Part shown: positions 19,879 to 28,637 of the stretch, one piece after another
Numbering within the stretch: position 1 is the first letter of the stretch
How the letters are laid out: each line of letters starts with the position of its first letter
Assembly: GCA_029219245.1 (NCBI GenBank)
Contig: JAQXTA010000008.1
Span: 30,004 to 94,003 of the forward strand
From: Lachnospiraceae bacterium
GTDB taxonomy: Bacteria > Bacillota > Clostridia > Lachnospirales > Lachnospiraceae
Direction: 5' to 3'
Length of the DNA: 64,000 nt
The notes under the pieces: generated by a model
What the model was told of the DNA's origin: nothing
Seen by the model: only the letters and a program-made list of their open reading frames with translations
Database searches by the model: none
Program-made: the position numbers and the translations under genes

Positions 19879-20793
19879 CTAGCGGTCACGCACTGCCCTC
19901 TTACTGCTGACTAAAGTTGCCATGCCAATAACCAATACGCTCAAAGTCAAAAGATAAGTAATCTGCATGCTCAGTGTAACTTCTGTTCCGTCAAACAAAA
20001 TGGTAATTCCCATGCTTTCCCGGAAACCTTCAGCCACTTCCGTAGGAAGTCCCGCAAAAGTAGTTTCCACTGCCTGCTTCGTGCAGATGCTCCGCATCAT
20101 TGCTGCGCCATGCAGAAATGGAAAACACTTTAGAATATCTGCTACTTTCTCCGGTATCATGGACATCGGAAGATAAATACCTCCGACAAAACCAACCAGC
20201 GTACCGATTACTGTTAAAATCCCACTCCATGCGCTTTCACTGTGCACAAACAACGCAAGAAAATAAGCAAGTGCTGCATACAGGAAAGTATTCAGTACAA
20301 TCATTCCCAATAATTCCACACAGTCTAATAATGTAAGTACCGTCTGTCCGGACAGCCACAAATACATCTGGGCTGCTGCCAGCGTAATCACGCACATGAT
20401 AACACCGATACTCCAGGCAGAAATCACATAACCAAGTGCTATCTGTATTCTTTTTACCGGTGTCACATAGAAGCTGGCCAGACGGTTCTTTGTTTCATCC
20501 TCAATCATACCACCAATAACCGTCATCGTAACGGTAACCGAGTTACTGAGCAAAATTCCTGCTAACGTCCAAACCTGTATCAGATAGTCCGCATTCGTCT
20601 TATCCTCTTCCGGATTCCTGTTTCCTCCAAACTGTTCCAACGCCTCAACAATATTACTGCTGTTCATATCACCCAGAAACAATATCATAAGTCCTAATAC
20701 AATGAGCATGGATAATACCGAAAAAAACACAGCCGCTCTGTCTCTTCCAAAAACAAGCATATTTCTTTTCACCAAATTTCCTATTTTTTTCAT
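19879..20793 (-). CDS. ABC-2 type transporter permease
   Basis: Six or so TM segments, ABC-2 permease features; overlaps the upstream ATPase gene. Confidence 0.88.
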   Translation of the reverse strand: MKKIGNLVKRNMLVFGRDRAAVFFSVLSMLIVLGLMILFLGDMNSSNIVEALEQFGGNRNPEEDKTNADYLIQVWTLAGILLSNSVTVTMTVIGGMIEDETKNRLASFYVTPVKRIQIALGYVISAWSIGVIMCVITLAAAQMYLWLSGQTVLTLLDCVELLGMIVLNTFLYAALAYFLALFVHSESAWSGILTVIGTLVGFVGGIYLPMSMIPEKVADILKCFPFLHGAAMMRSICTKQAVETTFAGLPTEVAEGFRESMGITILFDGTEVTLSMQITYLLTLSVLVIGMATLVSSKRAVRDR

Positions 20794-21716
20794 CCTTTTC
20801 CCTCCAAATCCTTACCGGTTACATTTAAAAAAACATCATCCATAGACCCTTGCACCAGTTCAAATCCTTCTATCATTCCCTGCACCTGGTCCAAGATGGG
20901 AAGCGCCGCCATACTTTCTGCTACCAAAACAGAAAAATACTCTTCTTTCTTTCTCCATGGCAATTGCAGTCTCGATAGAACGTCCTGCAATTCTGCTTCT
21001 TTTACTGCTTTGGGAATCAGTTTCAGTTTATCCTTTGCGTATTTTTCCTTTAAAGCAAAGGGAGTTCCCATCTCCTTTATCTGACCCGCATCCAGAATCG
21101 CAATATTGGATGCTTTCGCAGCTTCCTCCATATAATGAGTGGTCAAAAAGACCGTCATTTTCATTTCTTTTCGTAGCTGCTCCACACTTTTCCAGACACT
21201 TTTCCTGGTTGCCGGGTCCAACCCGGTTGTCGGCTCATCCAAAAAAAGAATTTCCGGCTGGTTAATCAATGCCCTTGCTATTTCACATCTTCTTTTCTGT
21301 CCGCCGGATAATTTCACGAATCTTCTATCATAAACGTCCTGCAACTCCAATATTTCGCATACATTCTGAATATTTTGTTTTAAGCTTCTGCTGTCCTTTT
21401 CATAAAGCGCGCCTCGGACAAACAGGTTTTCCTTTACGCTCAGTCTGTCATCCAGACAATTGTTCTGATATACAATACCAATCTTCCTTCGTATCTGTTC
21501 ATTTTCTTCTCCCAGACGGCAACCACAGATTTCTACCGTTCCCTCTGTCGGCGGATACAACGTACAAAGCATGTTAATCGTAGTGGATTTGCCAGCACCA
21601 TTTACGCCTAAGAACCCAAACAGTTCTCCTTTTTTAATCTGAAAGCTGATATCATCTACCGCCTTTACCTCTTTGAAATATTTTTTGAGATTGCTTACTT
21701 TTATCACATTTTCCAT
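20790..21716 (-). CDS. ABC transporter ATP-binding protein (drug/antibiotic efflux type)
   Basis: GVNGAGKST, LSGGQKRRCEIARAL, LFLDEPTTGLD; start chosen at MENVIKVSNL, preceded by an AGGAG RBS. Confidence 0.92.
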   Translation of the reverse strand: MENVIKVSNLKKYFKEVKAVDDISFQIKKGELFGFLGVNGAGKSTTINMLCTLYPPTEGTVEICGCRLGEENEQIRRKIGIVYQNNCLDDRLSVKENLFVRGALYEKDSRSLKQNIQNVCEILELQDVYDRRFVKLSGGQKRRCEIARALINQPEILFLDEPTTGLDPATRKSVWKSVEQLRKEMKMTVFLTTHYMEEAAKASNIAILDAGQIKEMGTPFALKEKYAKDKLKLIPKAVKEAELQDVLSRLQLPWRKKEEYFSVLVAESMAALPILDQVQGMIEGFELVQGSMDDVFLNVTGKDLEGKG

Positions 21717-21753
21717 TGTTTTTCTCCTACTTGTATTTCCAAATGACACTGCT

Positions 21754-21782
21754 ACCATATCCGATTTTCTTTTTTATGACAA
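21754..21782 (-). promoter_or_regulatory. Putative sigma-A promoter of the ABC/LytTR locus
   Basis: Minus strand TTGTCA (21782-21777) - 17 bp - TATGGT (21759-21754). Confidence 0.6.
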
Positions 21783-21792
21783 TAAAATACAG

Positions 21793-21842
21793 GCAAGTTG
21801 TTAAGACGGTAAAACAAGTTGCAAAATATCAGAGTAAGTTAC
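21793..21842 (-). promoter_or_regulatory. Three direct repeats, candidate LytTR-binding array
   Basis: Plus-strand gCAAGTTGt (21793), aCAAGTTGc (21814), gTAAGTTAc (21834): periods 21 and 20 bp, ending about 10 bp upstream of the -35. Confidence 0.55.
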
Positions 21843-21865
21843 ACATATTATTTATGAAAGAGTAC

Positions 21866-21908
21866 AAAAAAAAAGAAACCGATACCTTTTTCTGCATCAG
21901 TTTCTTTC
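21866..21908 (-). terminator. Intrinsic terminator downstream of ackA
   Basis: Minus strand AAAGAAACTGAT...ATCGGTTTCTTTTTTTTT. Confidence 0.85.
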
Positions 21909-21919
21909 CTATTCTATGA

Positions 21920-23116
21920 CTACTTTACGATTGCATACGTTTCTCTTGCAATGGCGAGTTCCTCATTGGTCGGAATCACAAGCACTTTGGTCTTTGAATC
22001 CGACGTTGTAATCACCAAATCCTCTCCACGCTTTTCATTCTGTTTTTCATCTAAGGTAATACCGAGATACCCTAACCGTTTGCAAATCAGATTTCTGACA
22101 AGCGGACTATTCTCTCCAAGACCTGCCGTAAAGCAGATACCATCCACACCATTCATGGATGCTACATATGCACCGATATATTTTGCTACACGATATGCAA
22201 AGGCTTCCATCGTACGAACACTTGCTTCCTGGCCTTCCAGATAAGCATCCTCTAAATCTCTGAAATCAGAGGAGAAGTTATCCGACAAGCCAAGTACACC
22301 GGACTTCTTATTTAGAATCGCCATAATCTCATCAATGGATTTTCCTTCTTTATGTGCCAAAAACTCAATAATTGCCGGATCAATATCTCCGGAACGTGTC
22401 CCCATAATCAATCCTTCCAATGGTGTCAGTCCCATAGAAGTATCAATACATTTGCCGTTCTGTACTGCCGATACGCTGGCTCCGTTCCCGAGGTGACAGA
22501 CAATCAGCTTCAAATCCTCATAGCTCTGTCCCAGTACTTCGGCTGCCTTTTTTGATACATAGGAATGGCTTGTTCCATGAAAACCATATCTTCTGATTTT
22601 GTATTTTTCATAATATTCATAAGGAATCCCATATAAGTAAGCTTCCTGCGGCATAGTCTGATGAAATGCCGTATCAAAGACCGCGACCATCGGCGTGTCC
22701 GGCATTAATTCCTTGCAGGCTGCAATACCGATTAAATTTGCCGGATTATGTAAGGGTGCCAGTTCATTACATTCCGTAATCGCTTCAATGACTTCCTCTG
22801 TAATTAAAGTAGATGCAGCAAACTTCTCTCCACCATGTACAATACGGTGTCCTACTGCCCCAATCTCAGACAGTTCCTTTACAACACCATTTTCCTTATC
22901 CGTCAACGCTTCCAACACAAGTTTAATTGCCTGTGTATGGTCTTCCATCGGGGTAATTGTTTTTATCTTGTCTCTCCCTGCCGGCTGATATACAAGCTGG
23001 CTGCCATCAATACCAATACGTTCACACAGACCTTTGGCAATCAATTTTTCGGTAACGGCATCTATTAACTGAAACTTCAGCGATGAGCTGCCGCAGTTAA
23101 TGACTAAAATGTTCAT
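21920..23116 (-). CDS. ackA: Acetate kinase
   Basis: MNILVINCGSSSLKFQLID, RRYGFHGTSHSYVS, CHLGNGASVSAV; start at 23116. Confidence 0.98.
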   Translation of the reverse strand: MNILVINCGSSSLKFQLIDAVTEKLIAKGLCERIGIDGSQLVYQPAGRDKIKTITPMEDHTQAIKLVLEALTDKENGVVKELSEIGAVGHRIVHGGEKFAASTLITEEVIEAITECNELAPLHNPANLIGIAACKELMPDTPMVAVFDTAFHQTMPQEAYLYGIPYEYYEKYKIRRYGFHGTSHSYVSKKAAEVLGQSYEDLKLIVCHLGNGASVSAVQNGKCIDTSMGLTPLEGLIMGTRSGDIDPAIIEFLAHKEGKSIDEIMAILNKKSGVLGLSDNFSSDFRDLEDAYLEGQEASVRTMEAFAYRVAKYIGAYVASMNGVDGICFTAGLGENSPLVRNLICKRLGYLGITLDEKQNEKRGEDLVITTSDSKTKVLVIPTNEELAIARETYAIVK

Positions 23117-23180
23117 TGCAATTTCCTTCTTTCTGCTAAAATATGTATCCGCTAACACGCACTCAAGAACTCTATTATCA

Positions 23181-23214
23181 GATAAGCAGATTTGCCGCCG
23201 TAAATCTGCTTATC
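23181..23214 (-). repeat. Perfect inverted repeat in the pta-ackA intergenic region, overlapping the pta stop codon
   Basis: GATAAGCAGATTT-gccgccgt-AAATCTGCTTATC; no T-tract on the minus strand. Confidence 0.8.
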
Positions 23215-24214
23215 ACGCAAGTTGTGCCTGGACAGCGGTAAGTGCTACAACACCTACAATATCTTCCCAGGAACATCCGCGGGACAAATCATTTACCGGT
23301 TTGGCAATTCCCTGTAACATCGGTCCATAAGCTTCTGCTTTTGCCAGTCGCTGTACTAATTTGTAGCCGATATTTCCACAATCAAGGTTTGGGAAGATAA
23401 GGACATTAGCCTTTCCTGCCACCTCACTGCCCGGTGCTTTGGATTTTGCAACCTGTGGAACCAATGCAGCATCCGCCTGAAGTTCTCCATCAATGCACAG
23501 ATTCGGATACTGTTCGTGTGCAATTCTGGTTGCCTCTACCACTTTATCAACTAACGGATGTTTTGCGCTGCCTTTCGTGGAGTGGGACAACATGGCAATA
23601 ATCGGTTTTGCTCCAACAAGACTCTTAAAGCTTCTTGCGGAAGAATCAGCAATCGCTGCCAACTCTTCCGCTGTTGGATCCTGATTCAGACCACAGTCAG
23701 CAAATAAGAAAGTACCACCTTCCCCAAATTCACAGTCCGGTACATCCAGAATAAAGAAACCGGAAACCAGTTTTACTCCGGGTGCCGTCTTCAAAATCTG
23801 TAATGCCGGTCTTAACGTATCGGCTGTTGCATGGCATGCTCCTGCCACCATTCCGTCTGCATCATTTGCTTTTACCATAATGACGCCAAAAGTCAGATAG
23901 TCACTTAAAAGGATTTCTCTCGCTTTCTCCGGTGTCATGCCTTTGTTCTTTCTTGTTTCATATAATAAATTCACATAACTGTCTAATTTATCGGTTTTCT
24001 CCGGATCAATTATCGTAACGCCATCCAAATCGACTTCCAGCCATCCCGCGCCATCCAATATTTTTTCTTCATTACCAACCATAATAATATTGGCAATTCC
24101 TTCCTGCAGAACTTTAGATGCCGCAATCAGCGTTCTTTTATCATTTGTCTCCGGTAGTACAATTGTTTTCTTATCGCTCCTTGCCTTCTCCTTCATAAGA
24201 TCGATATAAGACAT
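23213..24214 (-). CDS. pta: Phosphate acetyltransferase
   Basis: MSYIDLMKEKARSDKKTIVLPE...VSGFFILD...LSRGCSWEDIVGVVALTAVQAQ; start at 24214. Confidence 0.97.
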   Translation of the reverse strand: MSYIDLMKEKARSDKKTIVLPETNDKRTLIAASKVLQEGIANIIMVGNEEKILDGAGWLEVDLDGVTIIDPEKTDKLDSYVNLLYETRKNKGMTPEKAREILLSDYLTFGVIMVKANDADGMVAGACHATADTLRPALQILKTAPGVKLVSGFFILDVPDCEFGEGGTFLFADCGLNQDPTAEELAAIADSSARSFKSLVGAKPIIAMLSHSTKGSAKHPLVDKVVEATRIAHEQYPNLCIDGELQADAALVPQVAKSKAPGSEVAGKANVLIFPNLDCGNIGYKLVQRLAKAEAYGPMLQGIAKPVNDLSRGCSWEDIVGVVALTAVQAQLA

Positions 24215-24415
24215 AACCCCATTCTCCTTTCGTTTCTCCTTTGAGATACTATCAAAATTATACAAAAATAAGTTTGTGTATACAAGATAATTTCCCCGAA
24301 AACATTGTCTAAAATTGAATACAAAATCTGTTACACATGTTTGTGGCATATCTCATATGTAACATGTTATACTAAAGATAATACATTTTTGAAATTTGAA
24401 ATGAGGTTTAATCCG

Positions 24416-25654
24416 ATGAAAACAGTTGGCATTATTGCAGAATATAATCCCTTCCATAATGGACATGCTTATCAGATTGCCAAAGCAAAAGAAATAACCG
24501 GTGCTGATTATTGTATTATTGTTATGAGCGGTAACTTTGTGCAACGTGGAACTCCTGCCTTACTGGACAAATCACTCCGTACCAAAGCTGCTTTGCAAAG
24601 CGGAGCAGACCTGGTTTTGGAACTGCCTGTTTACTATGCTGTCAGCAGTGCAGAATATTTCGCTTCCGGTGCAGTTGCGCTTCTTGACAAGCTTGGCGTA
24701 ACTGATTACCTATGCTTTGGCAGTGAATGTGGCAATCTAACGATATTATCTGCTCTTGCAAATGCCTTACTGGATGAAAATGCTATTTTCCAATCCAATT
24801 TAAAGGAAAAATTAAAAGATGGTCTTTCCTATCCACAGGCACGAAACTACGCACTTGCTGCCTCTTCTCCCAACTTAAAAGCAGATCTGGACATTTTACA
24901 ATCCCCGAATAATATTCTGGGAGTTGAATATTTAAAGGCTCTGCAAAAAAGAAGCAGCCGAATTCTTCCCTATACCATTACAAGAGAAGGTGCCGGTTAC
25001 CATATGTCCAAGCTTCACGAATCTTACAGCTCTGCCCTTGCCATTCGCCAATCGCTTTGTGAAAAGCAGGATATTGCGCATGTTAAAGAGCAGGTCCCTG
25101 AATCAATGTATGCACTGTTTGAGGAAAATTATCAGAAAAACTTTCCGATTCTTCCGGAAGACATCTCTAATCTGCTTTGCTATAAGCTTATGATGGAACA
25201 GGAAAAAGGATTTACCGAATATCTGGATATTGACCATGATTTTTCCGACCGGATAAGAAAGCTGCTTTCTACCTATACAGACTATAGCAGCTTCTGCGAA
25301 CAATTAAAGTCCAAAAACAGGACCTATACACGTGTTGCAAGAAATTTGCTGCACATTCTGTTAGATATTTACCAAAATGATATGGAAGTTTTCTGTGCAG
25401 ATGACTATATCTACTATGCCAGAATACTTGGTTTTCGTAAGGATGCGGCACCACTTATGTCTGCTATCAAAAAAAACACTTCCATACCTTTTTTCTCCAA
25501 GCTGGCAGATTCTGATTCCTATATTTCTTCCACGAGCGGCAGAAAAATGCTACAAAAGGACATTCATACAAGCCATATCTATTCCCTGTTACTTCATCAG
25601 AAATTTGGACAGGGAATTCAGAACGAGTACAAAACCCAGGTGATTATTGTGTAA
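24416..25654 (+). CDS. tmcAL: tRNA(Met) cytidine acetate ligase (TmcAL-type nucleotidyltransferase)
   Basis: MKTVGIIAEYNPFHNGHAYQI and IVMSGNFVQRGTPALLDK motifs; ATG at 24416. Confidence 0.93.
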   Translation: MKTVGIIAEYNPFHNGHAYQIAKAKEITGADYCIIVMSGNFVQRGTPALLDKSLRTKAALQSGADLVLELPVYYAVSSAEYFASGAVALLDKLGVTDYLCFGSECGNLTILSALANALLDENAIFQSNLKEKLKDGLSYPQARNYALAASSPNLKADLDILQSPNNILGVEYLKALQKRSSRILPYTITREGAGYHMSKLHESYSSALAIRQSLCEKQDIAHVKEQVPESMYALFEENYQKNFPILPEDISNLLCYKLMMEQEKGFTEYLDIDHDFSDRIRKLLSTYTDYSSFCEQLKSKNRTYTRVARNLLHILLDIYQNDMEVFCADDYIYYARILGFRKDAAPLMSAIKKNTSIPFFSKLADSDSYISSTSGRKMLQKDIHTSHIYSLLLHQKFGQGIQNEYKTQVIIV

Positions 25655-25668
25655 TCACCCGGGCTTTT
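25631..25668. terminator. Bidirectional terminator between convergent tmcAL and histidine kinase genes
   Basis: CCCAGGTGATTA-ttgtg-TAATCACCCGGG with CTTTTT on + and TTTT on -; the hairpin includes the tmcAL stop codon. Confidence 0.85.
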
Positions 25669-25693
25669 TCATTCACACTTTATCTTTCTGTCG

Positions 25694-27874
25694 TTATGTT
25701 TCCTCTAAGAGTTCAAATGGCAGCCAATCCAAAATCTTCTCACTAAGTTCCCTTATACTGATAGGCTTGGCAATGAAATCATTCAGTCCTTCTTTCAGGA
25801 ACATTTCCTTTGCTCCGTTAATAGCATTTGCGGTAAGTGCAATGATTGGGACATTTTTGTAATATTCGCCATCCATTGCACGAATAATATGAGTTGCTTC
25901 CACACCATCCATCTCCGGCATCATATGATCCATAAAAATAATATGATATTGTTCTTTCTTGAGCAATTCGATGGCTTCCTGTCCGCTCCTTGCCTTTGTT
26001 ATCTGCATTTCAAACGGCTTCATCAAACCGGCAGCTACCCTTAAATTTACCAGATTATCATCTACAATCAGGATTTTGGCATTCGGTGCCTTAAAATTAC
26101 CATACTCTTCTTTTCGTCCTGATTTTTTCTTTTCTTCCAACATCAGACCACAAGGCGTTTCATCCACTACCTGTTGCGGTACTTCAAAAGAAAATTTACT
26201 GCCCTCCTGATAGGCACTTTCTACTTGTATACTTCCTCCCATTAAAGTAAGTAGTTGCCGGGAAATAGCCAGTCCCAGTCCGCTGCCTTCCTTCTTCCGG
26301 TTCCGGAATGTATCCGACTGTTCAAAGGCATTGAAAATCCTCTCCAAATCCTCCTGACGGATGCCAATTCCGGTATCTGCAACCATTACCTTCAGCAAAA
26401 TACCTTCCTGTGTTTTCTCATAATCAACTGAAAGAGTAATACTACCTTTTTCCGTAAACTTAACCGCATTGTTTACCAAATTGATAAGTACCTGCTTCAG
26501 TCTGATTTCATCTCCCCGAAGCCCTCTCGGTATCAAAGGATTAACTTCAATCTTTAATTCGAGATTTTTATCCTTTACTTTACCCGAAACAATATGAGAT
26601 AAATCATTTATCATAGTATGTATGTCATAATCTGCTTCTACGATTTCCATCTTACCGGACTCTACCTTGGAAAAATCAAGGATATCATTGATAATCGTCA
26701 GCAAACTTATGCTGGCCGTTTTAATCTGTTCAATATACTCCTGCTCCTCTTCTCCAAGATTTCCATGTAGTGCCATTTCAGCCATCCCTAAAATCGCATT
26801 CATCGGTGTTCTGATTTCATGGCTCATATTGGCAAGAAATGCTGATTTAACAAGTGCCGCATGTTCTGCTTTTTCCTTTAACTCCTTCATCATTTTGGCC
26901 TGCATCATAACATCGGTAATATCTACGATAGAAATCATATATCCCCTTACCGATGTTCCATCCATAATTTCTGAAGAACGGATTTCATAGCTCTCCCCTT
27001 CCAATTCTACAACGGTACCAGATTGTTCGTAGATTGCCTGGATTTCCGATGCATCCACCATTCCCTCTCCGCGTTTCATATCCGGAAACAACTTACAGGC
27101 TGACGGATTTGCATAAAGGAATTGCATCCGGTTATTGGCAACGATGATTCCCTCATTCATGCTTTCCACAACCACTTCCTTTGCATTTTTCACCAGATCG
27201 AACAAGCCATATTTATTAACGGCAACCACAAGGAAAAAGACCGACATAAGAACTCCCAGCGGTGCAGTGTCAAACCCACCGGTTAATCCTACCAAGTATA
27301 AAAACAACATAATAAAAGGGGCAAGTCCTGCTCCGATTAACAAAGCCTGAACGCCTTTGGCTTCCACCTTTCCCTGTTTATTGGCATATTTGAAACAAGC
27401 GAATAGATACAGCAAAAGTTCAAACAGCATAAAGGCCATATTGAAATTGTACAAAGGAGCTTTTACAAGAACCAGGTAACAACCATTGGTATTTTTAGCC
27501 CATTCAATGGAAGAATAATATAGTGAATGATAATCACAGGTCATGATTATGCTAATCATAATTATATTTATACCAAGCAATACTCCCAGAATCTTCCTAG
27601 ACCAGTGTACTTTATAATAACGAAGAATAAAAGTTAACGCAAAAAAGTTTGCGAACATTTTACCCAAATATTCTATTTTACCAAGTACAAGCATTTCCCG
27701 TACTTCTGTTGCCATAATAAAAAGGCATTTGGACACAAGTACTACAATTGCACAGGAAACAGCCATCAAAAGCCTGCTCTTATACTCAGAATCTTTTTTA
27801 TCCAATACGGAAAACAACAGAACAAAAGCGATAATTGCTCCAACTATGTGGACACAAAGCCATACCATCTGCAT
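25694..27874 (-). CDS. Hybrid sensor histidine kinase (N-terminal 7TM, PAS-like, HisKA, HATPase_c, C-terminal receiver)
   Basis: AFLANMSHEIRTPMNAILGM, DTGIGIRQEDLERIFNAFEQ, GSGLGLAISRQL, and receiver ILIVDDNLVNLRVAAGLM...IIFMDHMMPEMDG. Confidence 0.93.
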   Translation of the reverse strand: MQMVWLCVHIVGAIIAFVLLFSVLDKKDSEYKSRLLMAVSCAIVVLVSKCLFIMATEVREMLVLGKIEYLGKMFANFFALTFILRYYKVHWSRKILGVLLGINIIMISIIMTCDYHSLYYSSIEWAKNTNGCYLVLVKAPLYNFNMAFMLFELLLYLFACFKYANKQGKVEAKGVQALLIGAGLAPFIMLFLYLVGLTGGFDTAPLGVLMSVFFLVVAVNKYGLFDLVKNAKEVVVESMNEGIIVANNRMQFLYANPSACKLFPDMKRGEGMVDASEIQAIYEQSGTVVELEGESYEIRSSEIMDGTSVRGYMISIVDITDVMMQAKMMKELKEKAEHAALVKSAFLANMSHEIRTPMNAILGMAEMALHGNLGEEEQEYIEQIKTASISLLTIINDILDFSKVESGKMEIVEADYDIHTMINDLSHIVSGKVKDKNLELKIEVNPLIPRGLRGDEIRLKQVLINLVNNAVKFTEKGSITLSVDYEKTQEGILLKVMVADTGIGIRQEDLERIFNAFEQSDTFRNRKKEGSGLGLAISRQLLTLMGGSIQVESAYQEGSKFSFEVPQQVVDETPCGLMLEEKKKSGRKEEYGNFKAPNAKILIVDDNLVNLRVAAGLMKPFEMQITKARSGQEAIELLKKEQYHIIFMDHMMPEMDGVEATHIIRAMDGEYYKNVPIIALTANAINGAKEMFLKEGLNDFIAKPISIRELSEKILDWLPFELLEET

Positions 27875-27885
27875 AAAAAAATCTC

Positions 27886-28605
27886 CTATTTTTTACGATT
27901 CGTTATCTGTTCAATATGTGTCGTAATCCGTTCGTGCACCATATCCGACACCTCAATTGCGGTCATGCCTTTATATTCTTCATAAGGAATATAAGGAAGA
28001 TAATGTACCTGTGTTGTGACTTTCCTGACAGACCACTCTTCAAATACTCGATAGGAGTCCACTAATACTACCGGAACAATCGGCACTTTGGCTTTCATCG
28101 CACTTTTAAAGCATCCCGGTTTGAACTCGCATACTTCATTATGATTATGATAATACCCGCCCTCCGGGAAAATAATATATTTTTTTCCTGCTGCTGTTTC
28201 TTCTGCCAGCTCTTTAATAATCTTAACAGACTGACGTAAATCATTTTTAACCATTCTTTTACCATGTAGTAAATCCACAAACTGTTGCACAAGCAGCGTA
28301 TGCGATTTCGCCTCATCTATCACCACAGAACAGGGTGATTCATGCGTATAAATAATTCCAAGCGCATCATATTTCCCCTGGTGATTTGGGAACATCATAT
28401 ATCCGCCTTCTTTCGGCAAATTTTTTGTTCCATATGCCTTGGTTTTGATATGACCTGACTTCATCATTCTTTTGATTGCCAGCTTCGCATAGGCATAACA
28501 CTCTTCTTCTGTATATTTCTCCGGATGAGCAGCACGATATGCCATAACCGGAATCATATAAGCCCTTGGCAAATTACAGACAATTACCTGTATAAAACGT
28601 AACAT
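27886..28605 (-). CDS. 1-acyl-sn-glycerol-3-phosphate acyltransferase (PlsC family)
   Basis: MMFPNHQGKYDA (NHxxxxD-like) and IIFPEGGYYH motif. Confidence 0.85.
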   Translation of the reverse strand: MLRFIQVIVCNLPRAYMIPVMAYRAAHPEKYTEEECYAYAKLAIKRMMKSGHIKTKAYGTKNLPKEGGYMMFPNHQGKYDALGIIYTHESPCSVVIDEAKSHTLLVQQFVDLLHGKRMVKNDLRQSVKIIKELAEETAAGKKYIIFPEGGYYHNHNEVCEFKPGCFKSAMKAKVPIVPVVLVDSYRVFEEWSVRKVTTQVHYLPYIPYEEYKGMTAIEVSDMVHERITTHIEQITNRKK

Positions 28606-28637
28606 AAACCCCTATCTCTCTTTCTCCCCATATAACT

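Noticed and set aside
24305-24415. N-terminal extension of the tmcAL ORF upstream of MKTVGIIAEYNPFHNGH
   Set aside because: The conserved family N-terminus begins at the ATG at 24416; the upstream part covers promoter sequence.
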